From JBFWQM01 sp050249455 (GTDB taxonomy: Bacteria > Pseudomonadota > Alphaproteobacteria > MPNO01 > VGEU01): a stretch of 64,000 nucleotides of DNA. Both the position numbers and the translations under genes were made by a program. Location of the stretch: the NCBI GenBank assembly GCA_050249455.1, contig JBFWQM010000001.1:1-64000 (forward strand), in the 5' to 3' direction. The stretch's first letter is position 1. Every line of letters begins with the position of its first letter. Positions 32,960 to 40,735 of this stretch are shown here, piece by piece. The notes beneath the pieces are model-generated. The model was not told where the DNA came from, did no database searches, and saw only the letters and a program-made list of their open reading frames with translations.

Positions 32960-35900
32960 ATGGCACGGATGGCCGACACCCAGATGAAATTCGAAGGCGG
33001 GCACACCGCAACATTCTCCGCCGCGGCGTTCGCGGCGGGCGGACCGACCAGGACGGACCGGAAGATGAACCAGATTGCCAAGCGCCCCGACCCGGATGCG
33101 CGCGCGCAGGCCGCGCCCGACCCGACCGGCCTGTTCGCCGGCGTCGTCGCCTCAACGATCTGGGTGCTCCTGTGGGCGCTCTACATCCAGGCCAGCGTCG
33201 GCTGGGACCTCGTGATGGCGCTCCTGCCGCACGAGGTCGCCGTCATCTTCCTGTCGATGGCGGTGCCGCTGGCGGTGATCTGGCTGATTGTCCTGTTTGT
33301 CCGTCGCACCCGCGCCGAATCGCGCGAGATCCGCACCGTGCGCGACGACGTGCGCCGGCTGCTGGCGCCGTCGGCCGTCGCCAACAGCGACCTCGCCACC
33401 CTGAACGAGGTGCTCCACGTCCGCATGCGCGAGATCGGCAATGCCGCCGACGAGGTCTCGGTCGACATCCGGATGCGCCTCGACGCCGTCGCCGACCAGC
33501 TGCGCCGCCAGATGACCGACCTCAACCACGCCGCCGACGTTGCCGCCGGGCAGGCCGCGCAGCGCGTGCTCTCGGTCGGCGAGGCGTTGCGCCAGCAGAC
33601 CGACGACCTGACCCACGCCGTCGAGCGCGCCAACGCGCTGGCGGAGGAAAAGGCGCGTGCCATCGCCGAGGTGATGCGCGCGCGCATGCTCGAGGTCGCC
33701 GTCGCCTCCGACGAGGCGATCGCCGAGACCGAGGCGAAGGCCAGCGGCGTGGCCGACGCGCTGCGCCGCGAGATGCTGTCGATCGCCGCCGCGACCGACC
33801 AGGCGGCGGCCGAGGCGCGCGGGCGCATGCAGGCACTGGCCGAGGCGCTGCGCGACGAGCTGTCGGACCTCGAATCCGCGATCGAGCGCGCCAACGCCGC
33901 CGCGGCGGAGAAGGCGCAGGCGATCTCCGCCACGCTGCAGACCCAGACCCGCGAGATCGACAGCGTCGCCGACCAGGCGCTGCGCGCGACCGAGACCAAG
34001 GCGGTCGCCGTCGGCGAGATCCTGCGCAAGGCGGTGCTGTCGGTGGCCGACGCCTCCGACCAGGTCGCGATCGACTCGCGCGACAAGATCCTCTCGGTGG
34101 GCGATGCGCTGCGCGCCCAGTCCGACGCGCTGCACCGCTCGGTGGAAGCCGCCGGTACGCTGGCGGAGGAGAAGTCGCAGGCGATCGCCGCGCTGATGGA
34201 CGACCAGGTGCGCGGCATCGCCGCCGCCTCCGAGCGCGCCGTCGCCGACACGGCGGCCCAGGCCGCCGCCGCCGCCCAGGCCCTGCACCGCACGCTCGAA
34301 GGCCAGGCGGAATCGCTGCGCCGGTCGCTCGATTCCACGGGCGCGCTGGCGGAAGACCGCGCGCGCTCCATCGGCGCGCTGATGGACGGCCAGGTGCTGA
34401 GCTTCGCCACCGCATCAGACCGCATCATCGTCGATACGGAAGCGCGCGTGATCAAGGTCGGCGAGAGCCTGCGCCAGGCCGTGCAGTCGGTGGCCGATGC
34501 GGCCGACCGGGCCGCGGTCGAATCGCGCGACAAGGTGCTGTCGGTGCGCGAGGCGCTGAAGGCGCAGTCGGATGCGCTGGCGCGCGCGGTCGAGGCGGCC
34601 AACGCGCTGGCGGAGGAAAAGGCCCACGCCATCGGCGCGATCATGGAAGAGCAGGTGCGCGGCATCGCCGCCGCCTCCGACCTCATCGTCGCGGAAACGG
34701 AGGACAAGGCGCATGCCGTCGGCGACGTCATGCGCAAGGAGATGCTGGCGGTCGCGCTCGCCTCGGACCAGGCGGTCGCCGATGCGCGCGGCAAGGCGAT
34801 GGCGGTCGGCGACGTGCTGCGCCATCAGATGAACGACGTGAACGCCGCCGTGGAGCTCGCCAGCGCCGAAGCCGAGACGCGCGTGCAGTCGATCGGCGAG
34901 GCGCTGCGGCGCGAGATGGCGGCGATCGCCGACGCGACCGATGCCGCGTCGACCGACGCCCAGTCCCGCATCGACGCGCTCGGCGCCGCGCTGCGGCGCG
35001 AGATCGACGCCGCCGACGAAGCGGTCCGCCACAGCACCGCGGCGACGACGGCGCGCGCGCGCGAGCTTGGCGCGGCGCTTGGCGAGCAGGTTGCCGCGAT
35101 GACGGCGGCGTCCGACCATGCGCTCGCCGACGCCGAAGCGAAGTCGCAGGCGATCGGCGAGATGCTGCGCCAGGAGGTGATCTCGATCGCCACCGCGGCG
35201 GAGCAGGGCGCCGGCGAGGCGCGGCGCAAGGTGGTCACCGTCGGCGAAGCGCTGAGCGCGCAGATGGAGGAGCTCAACGCCGCGGTGCAGCGCGCCGCCG
35301 CGCTGGCCGAGGACCGCGCCCGCGCGTTCGGCGCCGCGTTCGAGACGCGGGTGGCGGAGATCGCCGCCGCGGCGGACCGGGCGGCTGCCGATACCGAAGG
35401 AAAGACCCAGGCCATCTCCGCGCTGCTGCGCCGCGAGGCTGCCGACATGGCCGTCGCGGCGGACCGCGCGGCGGCCGAGGCGCGCGCCAAGGTGGAGGCG
35501 ATCGGCGAGACCCTGCGCCACGAGATGGATGGCCTCGCCACCGCGATCGACCGGACCAACGTGCTGGCGGAGGAGCGCGCCCGCGCCATCGGCATCGTGC
35601 TGCGCAGCCAGGTCCACGACATTGCCGCCGCGTCCGACGAGGCGGTGGCGGAGACCGAGACGCGCGCCCACGCCGTCCAGGAGATCCTGCGCCGCCACGT
35701 GCTGGCGATCGGCGACAGCCTGCGCCAGGAGACCGACGGCTTCGCCACGACGCTCGACCACGCCAACGCGCAGGCGGAGGAACGCGCCCGCGCATTCGGC
35801 GCCATCCTGCGCGGCCAGGTCCGCGACATTGCCGCCGCGTCCGGCGAGGCGGTGGCCGAGACCGAGGCGCGCGCCCAGGCGGTTCAGGAGATCCTGCGCC

Positions 35901-38857
35901 GCCAGGTGGAGGCGATCGCCGTCTCCGCCGACCAGGCCTCGGGGGAGGCGCGCGCGAAGGTGCAGGCGCTCGGCGAATCGCTGCGCGTCGAGATGCAGTC
36001 GGTGACCGAGACGTCGACGCGGCTGGCGACCGACGCCACGGCGCGCATCCAGTCGGCGTCCGACGTCCTGCTCGACCAGGTCAACACGCTGACCATGGCG
36101 TCCGAGCGCGCGGCGAGCCAGGCCGAGGTGCTGCACGACATGCTCGACCGGCAGACCGAGCGGCTGGAGCACGCGTCCGCCAACGCGGCGCAGACCACCG
36201 AGACGGCGCGCGAGCTGATCGAGCGCCACGCCCGCGACCTGGAGCAGGTGACGGCGGCGGCGATGACCCGCGTCACCGACCTGGGCGATGCGGTGCGCGC
36301 CCAGATCGATGCGTTCATCGCGGCGACCGAGACCGCGGCGGACGGCGCGCGCGCCACCACCGACGACGTGCGCGCGCAGATCACCGAACTGTCCGCCGAC
36401 TTCCGCATGGTGGCCAACGACGTCGATTCGACCGCGGCGGCGATGAACGCGCATGCGCGCGCGCTGGCCGCCGCCTCGCACGAGGCGATCGCCTCGCTGC
36501 GCGAGGTGGGCGAGCTGATGCAGAGCCAGGGCGACGGCGTGGGCGCCGCCTCGACCAAGGCGGTCGCCTCGGTGTACGAGGTGAACGCGCTGCTCAACCG
36601 CTCCTCCGGCGACATGGCGGGCGCCGCCGACCGGCTGACCGCGAAGGTGCGCGACGCCGGCACGGCGCTGCGCACGGAAGCCGGCGCCTTCGACGCCGCG
36701 ACCGACCGCGTCGCGGAGCGCGTCGCCGCATTCGCGGCGCTGGCCGGCGAGCGTCATGCGGCGTTCGCCGCCGCCTGCGATGCCGCGGTCAACCAGGCCG
36801 CCGCCAGCATCGACGCCATCGGCACCCGCGCGCACGAAGCGGCGGGCGCGCTGGCGACCGCCAGCGAGGCGATGGCCCTGCGCGCTGGCGACACCGCGGC
36901 GCGCATCGTCGCCGACGTCGATGCGGCGGCGCAGCGCTTCGATGCCGGTGCGGGCGCGCTGATCGACCGCGCGGCCGGCCGGCTCAACCGGCTGGGCCAG
37001 GACATCGCCGCCCGCGCCGCCGACGCGACGACCGCGAGCGACGATGCGGCCGAGCGCACGACCGCGGCGATCGCCGCCCTCGCGGCGGAGCTGCGGGCGC
37101 GGTCGGCCGAGTTCATCGCGGTCGCCGAGCAGGTCGCGGCGGAAGCCGGCGGCCGGCTGGACGCGGTCGGCGCCGCGGTGCGCCGCAACGCCGAGGGCGC
37201 CGACGCGGCGATCGACCGCACCGCCGCGCACGTCGAGGCAAAGGTCATCGACATCGAGGGCCGCCTGCGCCAGCACGCCGAGCAGGTGGAGCGCGGGGTC
37301 GAGGAGACCGTCGCCCGCGCCGCCGGCCGGGTGGAGGCGCTCAACACCGGCGTCCAGCAGCAGGCCAGCCGCATCGCCGGCCTGTCCGCCGAGACCGCGC
37401 AGAACCTGGCGGTCGCGCTCGAGTCCGTCGGCGAATCGGTGCGCGCGCACAGCCAGTCGCTGGAATCGTCGATGGCGCGCGCCGGAGACGTCGCCGCCGC
37501 CGCCGCCGAACAGGTGCAGCGCGACGTGACGGGACGGCTGTCGGAGATCGGCATCGCGCTGGAGGCGCAGGCGGCTGCGGTGCGCGGCGCCGCCGACGAA
37601 GCCGTGGCGCATGTCCTGGCGCGCAGCGACGAGGCGGGCGCGGCGCTGCACCTGCGCGCGGATGCGATCGTCACCGCGACCGACCTCGCGTCGCAGCGCA
37701 TCGCCGCCGCCGGGGAATCGCTGGAGCGTCAGGCGGCGGTCATGGCCGAGGCCGCAGGCACGGCGCAGGAGCGGGCGGCGGACGTCGGCGACACCTTCGC
37801 ACGCCAGGCCGGCGCGCTTATGTCGGCGTCGCAGGACGCGGTGTCGCGCGCCGCGCAGGTGCGCGACCTGCTGACCAGCCAGGGCGAGACGCTGCAGCGC
37901 ATCCTGTCCGACGTGGATTCGCGCGGCGCCAGCATCGGCGGCGCGCTGGGCGACCAGTTCGAGCGGCTGTCGGCCACCGCGGCGACCGCCGCCAGCGCCG
38001 TCGACGCGCTCGGCGCGGAGATCGGGCGCCAGGCCGGGGCGCTCGCCGCGGCCTCGCAGGATTCGGTCGGGCGGCTGGAGGCCGTGATGGCGGCGTGCCG
38101 CGAGACCGCGACCGGCATGGCCGGCGTCGCCGCCAGGGCGGCCACCGACGTCGAGACCCTGGCCGGCGCGCTGAAGGACCAGTCCGGCAGCATCGAGACC
38201 GCCGCGCAGGTGGCGGAAGAACGGGTCGCCGGCATCGGCAGGGTGTTTGGCCAGCAGGCCGACGACCTCAACGCCGCCGCCGACAAGGCGAGCGCCCAGG
38301 CGGCCCGCTTCGGCGAGCAGCTGCGCCAGCACGTGCTGGAGCTCGCCGAATCGCTCGACCGCATCACCGCGCAGTCTGGCTCGATCGGCGACACCTTCAA
38401 GGAGCAGGCGCAGAAGCTGGTCGACGCCGCGGCCGAGGCCGAGAAGCAGGCCCGCGTCATCCGCGAGAACGCGTTCGACGCCCGCCGCGACGCCTTCCTC
38501 AGCACCGCCAAGTTCGTGGTGGAGGACCTGCAGTCGACGTCGATCGACATCACCCGGGTGATCGACCAGCAGAAGGCGCAGAAGCTCTGGAACAAGTTCA
38601 CCAAGGGCGACCGCGGCATCTTCGTGCGCACCATGCTGTCCGACGACGAGCGCCGCGCCCGCACGGTGATCGGCGAGAAGTACGAGCGCGACGAGACGTT
38701 CCGCCGCTACGTGACCCGCTACCTCGACCACTTCGAGAAGCTGATCAACGAGGCGCATGAGAGCGACCCCGACAACCTGCTCGCCTCCACGTTCCTTTCC
38801 GCCGACGTCGGCAAGCTGTATACGCTGCTCGCCAAGTCGGTCGGCCGGATGAACTGA
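32960..38857 (+). CDS. Giant two-TM coiled-coil protein, growth-pole-ring (GPR)/TipN-like
   Basis: 1965 residues, the longest gene here. Two transmembrane segments (about 57-77 and 92-114) anchor a cytoplasmic region that is almost entirely helical, Ala/Glu/Arg-rich and lacks long Pro-containing linkers. Residues 224-1021 are built of a 29-residue module, usually grouped as 87-residue triplets starting ANALAEEKA. A less regular coiled coil continues to about 1830. The C-terminal 120 residues form a distinct conserved-looking domain with LWNKFTKGDRGIF, SDDERRAR and SSTFLSADVGKLYTLL-like features. Size, topology and apolipoprotein-like repeats match Agrobacterium GPR and, more loosely, Caulobacter TipN, which organise the growing or new pole. 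The start is uncertain: ATGs at 32960, 32969 and 33065 are possible, all upstream of the first TM. Confidence 0.8.
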   Translation: MARMADTQMKFEGGHTATFSAAAFAAGGPTRTDRKMNQIAKRPDPDARAQAAPDPTGLFAGVVASTIWVLLWALYIQASVGWDLVMALLPHEVAVIFLSMAVPLAVIWLIVLFVRRTRAESREIRTVRDDVRRLLAPSAVANSDLATLNEVLHVRMREIGNAADEVSVDIRMRLDAVADQLRRQMTDLNHAADVAAGQAAQRVLSVGEALRQQTDDLTHAVERANALAEEKARAIAEVMRARMLEVAVASDEAIAETEAKASGVADALRREMLSIAAATDQAAAEARGRMQALAEALRDELSDLESAIERANAAAAEKAQAISATLQTQTREIDSVADQALRATETKAVAVGEILRKAVLSVADASDQVAIDSRDKILSVGDALRAQSDALHRSVEAAGTLAEEKSQAIAALMDDQVRGIAAASERAVADTAAQAAAAAQALHRTLEGQAESLRRSLDSTGALAEDRARSIGALMDGQVLSFATASDRIIVDTEARVIKVGESLRQAVQSVADAADRAAVESRDKVLSVREALKAQSDALARAVEAANALAEEKAHAIGAIMEEQVRGIAAASDLIVAETEDKAHAVGDVMRKEMLAVALASDQAVADARGKAMAVGDVLRHQMNDVNAAVELASAEAETRVQSIGEALRREMAAIADATDAASTDAQSRIDALGAALRREIDAADEAVRHSTAATTARARELGAALGEQVAAMTAASDHALADAEAKSQAIGEMLRQEVISIATAAEQGAGEARRKVVTVGEALSAQMEELNAAVQRAAALAEDRARAFGAAFETRVAEIAAAADRAAADTEGKTQAISALLRREAADMAVAADRAAAEARAKVEAIGETLRHEMDGLATAIDRTNVLAEERARAIGIVLRSQVHDIAAASDEAVAETETRAHAVQEILRRHVLAIGDSLRQETDGFATTLDHANAQAEERARAFGAILRGQVRDIAAASGEAVAETEARAQAVQEILRRQVEAIAVSADQASGEARAKVQALGESLRVEMQSVTETSTRLATDATARIQSASDVLLDQVNTLTMASERAASQAEVLHDMLDRQTERLEHASANAAQTTETARELIERHARDLEQVTAAAMTRVTDLGDAVRAQIDAFIAATETAADGARATTDDVRAQITELSADFRMVANDVDSTAAAMNAHARALAAASHEAIASLREVGELMQSQGDGVGAASTKAVASVYEVNALLNRSSGDMAGAADRLTAKVRDAGTALRTEAGAFDAATDRVAERVAAFAALAGERHAAFAAACDAAVNQAAASIDAIGTRAHEAAGALATASEAMALRAGDTAARIVADVDAAAQRFDAGAGALIDRAAGRLNRLGQDIAARAADATTASDDAAERTTAAIAALAAELRARSAEFIAVAEQVAAEAGGRLDAVGAAVRRNAEGADAAIDRTAAHVEAKVIDIEGRLRQHAEQVERGVEETVARAAGRVEALNTGVQQQASRIAGLSAETAQNLAVALESVGESVRAHSQSLESSMARAGDVAAAAAEQVQRDVTGRLSEIGIALEAQAAAVRGAADEAVAHVLARSDEAGAALHLRADAIVTATDLASQRIAAAGESLERQAAVMAEAAGTAQERAADVGDTFARQAGALMSASQDAVSRAAQVRDLLTSQGETLQRILSDVDSRGASIGGALGDQFERLSATAATAASAVDALGAEIGRQAGALAAASQDSVGRLEAVMAACRETATGMAGVAARAATDVETLAGALKDQSGSIETAAQVAEERVAGIGRVFGQQADDLNAAADKASAQAARFGEQLRQHVLELAESLDRITAQSGSIGDTFKEQAQKLVDAAAEAEKQARVIRENAFDARRDAFLSTAKFVVEDLQSTSIDITRVIDQQKAQKLWNKFTKGDRGIFVRTMLSDDERRARTVIGEKYERDETFRRYVTRYLDHFEKLINEAHESDPDNLLASTFLSADVGKLYTLLAKSVGRMN
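33629..36022 (+). repeat. Tandem coding repeat: about 27 modules of 87 bp (29 residues)
   Basis: Counting from residue 224 of the giant protein gives successive blocks of 87, 87, 62, 87, 87, 145, 87, 69 and 87 residues. All are multiples of 29 except for single insertions of 4 (62 = 58 + 4) and 11 (69 = 58 + 11). The module pattern is roughly AxAxAExKAxAIxxxLRxxM followed by xxIAxAxDx. The 11-residue insertion equals one hendecad. The 29-residue period gives 8 helical turns (3.625 residues per turn), close to an unstrained alpha helix. Confidence 0.85.
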
Positions 38858-38895
38858 AGGCGGCCGGCGGCTGACAAGTTTCGGCGCGGACGCGC

Positions 38896-38980
38896 CGGGG
38901 GCCCCCCCCCCCCCACCCCCCCCCGGGGGGGGGGGGAGATCCCCCACCCCACCGGGGTGGGGTGTGGGGGGGGGGGGTCT
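38896..38980. repeat. Homopolymer-rich G/C low-complexity region
   Basis: Runs of 10-14 C and 12-13 G alternate (GCCGGGGGCCCC..., then GGGGGGGGGG), around a CCCACCCCACCGGGGTGGGG hairpin. The composition looks like the CTCCCCC-type repeat at 15904-15985 with eroded non-G/C positions, suggesting either an expanded repeat or consensus errors. It ends about 24 bp before the MFS start. Confidence 0.7.
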
Positions 38981-39004
38981 CAACCAGTCGATGCCGGAGC
39001 CGCC

Positions 39005-40192
39005 GTGACGCCCCTGTTCCTGACCGTCCTCGTCGACATGGTCGGGTTCGGCATCGTGATCCCGCTGCTGCCGTTCTATGCCCAGAAGTTCGGCGCCTCG
39101 CCCGACCTGGTGACCCTGACGGTCGCCGCCTACACCCTGACCCAGTTCGTGTTTGCGCCGCTGTGGGGCCGGATCAGCGACCGCTACGGCCGCCGGCCGG
39201 TGCTGCTGGTCACCCTGGCCGGCACCGCGCTGTCCTATGTGTGGACGGGGCTGGTCGAGTCGCTGGCCATGCTGTTCGTCGCGCGCGCCTTCGCCGGCGC
39301 CTGCGCGGCCAACATGGCGGTGGCGCACGCCTATGTCGCCGACGTCTCGGCGCCGGAGCACCGGGCGCGCGACATGGGCCGCATCGGGGCGGCATTCGGC
39401 ATGGGCTTCGTGCTCGGGCCGGCGATCGGCGGGTTCCTCGCGGGGCCGGGCGGCGAGCCGGACTTCGCGTCGCCGTTCTGGTTCGCCGCCGGCCTGTCCG
39501 CGGTCGCCTGGGCGCTGGCGTGGCTGCGGCTGCGCGAGACCACCGACCCGGCGATGCGTCAGGCCGCGGCCGCCGCGCCGCGGCAGGGGCGGCTGGCCGC
39601 CCTGCTTGCGGGCGCGCGCCAGCCGCGGCTCGGCCGCCTGATCGGCCTAGCCTTCATGATGCCGTTCGTGTTCTCCGGGGTGGAGACGACGTTCGCCCTG
39701 TGGTCGGAGCGGGCGCTGGGCTGGGGCCCGGCGGAGAACGGCTACGTCTACACCTACATGGGCGTCGTCGCGGTGCTGGCGCAGGGGCTGGCAGTCGGCC
39801 GGCTGGTCCGCGCGGTGGGGGAGCGGCGGGCGGTGACGATCGGGGCGGCCGCCGTGCTGGCCGGCTGCCTGCTGCTGCCGTTCGCGTTGACCATCGCGCC
39901 GCTGCTGGCCGCGCTGGGGCTGATCGTGTTCGGGGTGTGCATCACCGGCTCGTCGCTCAACAGCCTGATCTCGCTCGAATCCGCCGCCCATGCCCGCGGC
40001 GCGACCCTGGGCCTCGGCCAGGCGTCCTCGGGCCTCGCCCGCATCCTGGGGCCGGCGCTCAACGGATTCGCCTTCGTCGGGCTGGGGCGCGATGCGCCCT
40101 ATTTCCTCGGCGCGGTCGTGATGGTCGTCATGCTGGTCCTCGCCCGCGGCATCGTGGCGCCGGCCCGGCCCCGCGGCGGCGAAGAAACTTGA
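39005..40192 (+). CDS. Major facilitator superfamily transporter (TetA/DHA1-like)
   Basis: A 395-residue inner-membrane transporter with about 12 hydrophobic segments. Motif A between TM2 and TM3 is GRISDRYGRRPV, and TM5 contains the GMGFVLGPAIGGFLAG antiporter signature (motif C), marking it as a drug:H+ antiporter-like protein resembling TCR/Tet. The substrate is unknown. GTG 39005 is chosen because GGAG lies six bases upstream; a nearby ATG at 38991 is out of frame. The start lies just after the homopolymer region, so its N-terminus depends on the assembly being right. Confidence 0.88.
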   Translation: MTPLFLTVLVDMVGFGIVIPLLPFYAQKFGASPDLVTLTVAAYTLTQFVFAPLWGRISDRYGRRPVLLVTLAGTALSYVWTGLVESLAMLFVARAFAGACAANMAVAHAYVADVSAPEHRARDMGRIGAAFGMGFVLGPAIGGFLAGPGGEPDFASPFWFAAGLSAVAWALAWLRLRETTDPAMRQAAAAAPRQGRLAALLAGARQPRLGRLIGLAFMMPFVFSGVETTFALWSERALGWGPAENGYVYTYMGVVAVLAQGLAVGRLVRAVGERRAVTIGAAAVLAGCLLLPFALTIAPLLAALGLIVFGVCITGSSLNSLISLESAAHARGATLGLGQASSGLARILGPALNGFAFVGLGRDAPYFLGAVVMVVMLVLARGIVAPARPRGGEET

Positions 40193-40269
40193 CCCGGCCG
40201 GCCCCGGCGGCTTAAAAGCACCGTTTCCGGGCCGCAAGGTCCGCTTTTCGTATTTCGGGGACCGATCCG

Positions 40270-40572
40270 ATGTCCAGGCGTTGCAGCATCACCGGCAAGG
40301 GCGTGCTCACCGGCAACAACGTCAGCCATGCCAACAACAAGACCCGCCGCCGCTTCCTGCCCAACCTGCAGGAGACCGCGCTGCTGTCGGACGCGCTCGG
40401 CCAGATGGTCCGCCTGCGCCTGTCCACCCGCGCGATCCGCACCATCGAGCACAATGGCGGCCTCGACGCCTTCCTTCTCGGCACCTCCAACCTGAAGCTG
40501 CCGGAAGACGCCCAGCGCCTGAAGCGCCGCATCGCCAAGGCGAAGGCCGCGCGCGACGGCGCCGCGGCCTAG
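40270..40572 (+). CDS. rpmB: 50S ribosomal protein L28
   Basis: A 100-residue L28: MSRRCSITGKGVLTGNNVSH, then NNKTRRRFLPNLQ and TRAIRTIEHNGGLDAFL. L28 binds 23S rRNA near the base of the large subunit. It has no zinc-type CxxC pair, so it is the zinc-independent form. A terminator hairpin follows 34 bp downstream. The gene is convergent with cobT, as in many alphaproteobacteria. Confidence 0.97.
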   Translation: MSRRCSITGKGVLTGNNVSHANNKTRRRFLPNLQETALLSDALGQMVRLRLSTRAIRTIEHNGGLDAFLLGTSNLKLPEDAQRLKRRIAKAKAARDGAAA

Positions 40573-40606
40573 GCCGGCGCCCACGTTCCAGACGGATGCT
40601 CCGCAG

Positions 40607-40631
40607 GGGCGGGTCTCGGACCCGCCCTTTT
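40607..40631 (+). terminator. rpmB terminator
   Basis: A perfect 9-bp stem, GGGCGGGTC (40607-40615) and GACCCGCCC (40619-40627), with a TCG loop and TTTT following. The stem sequence belongs to the same GGGCGGGT family as the repeat flanking the assembly gap at 14 kb, so a dispersed repeat may have been recruited as a terminator. Confidence 0.85.
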
Positions 40632-40649
40632 GCTTTCGTGGGATGGTGA

Positions 40650-40731
40650 GAGGATCGGGGGCAGACACCAAACCCGATGGTCAAGCCGGCTTGGGCGGGC
40701 GATCGGGGTCTGGTGTCTGACCCCGATCCTC
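40650..40731. repeat. Long inverted repeat between convergent rpmB and cobT
   Basis: A 21-bp arm at 40650-40670 (GAGGATCGGGGGCAGACACC plus A) pairs with 40711-40731 with one mismatch. The right arm is itself nearly palindromic (GGGGTCTGGTGTCTGACCCC). The 40-bp centre contains CAAGCCGGCTTG, a perfect 12-bp palindrome. CTTTTC follows on the plus strand. It could end transcription in both directions, or be a dispersed element; only this copy is in the window. Confidence 0.75.
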
Positions 40732-40735
40732 TTTT

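Noticed and set aside
34415..39361. A 1648-codon open frame on the minus strand opposite the giant coiled-coil gene
   Set aside because: It is a by-product of high GC and the repeated Ala/Glu/Arg codons of the real gene. Its translation is His/Arg/Gly/Asp-rich with no recognisable domain, and it runs through the homopolymer region.
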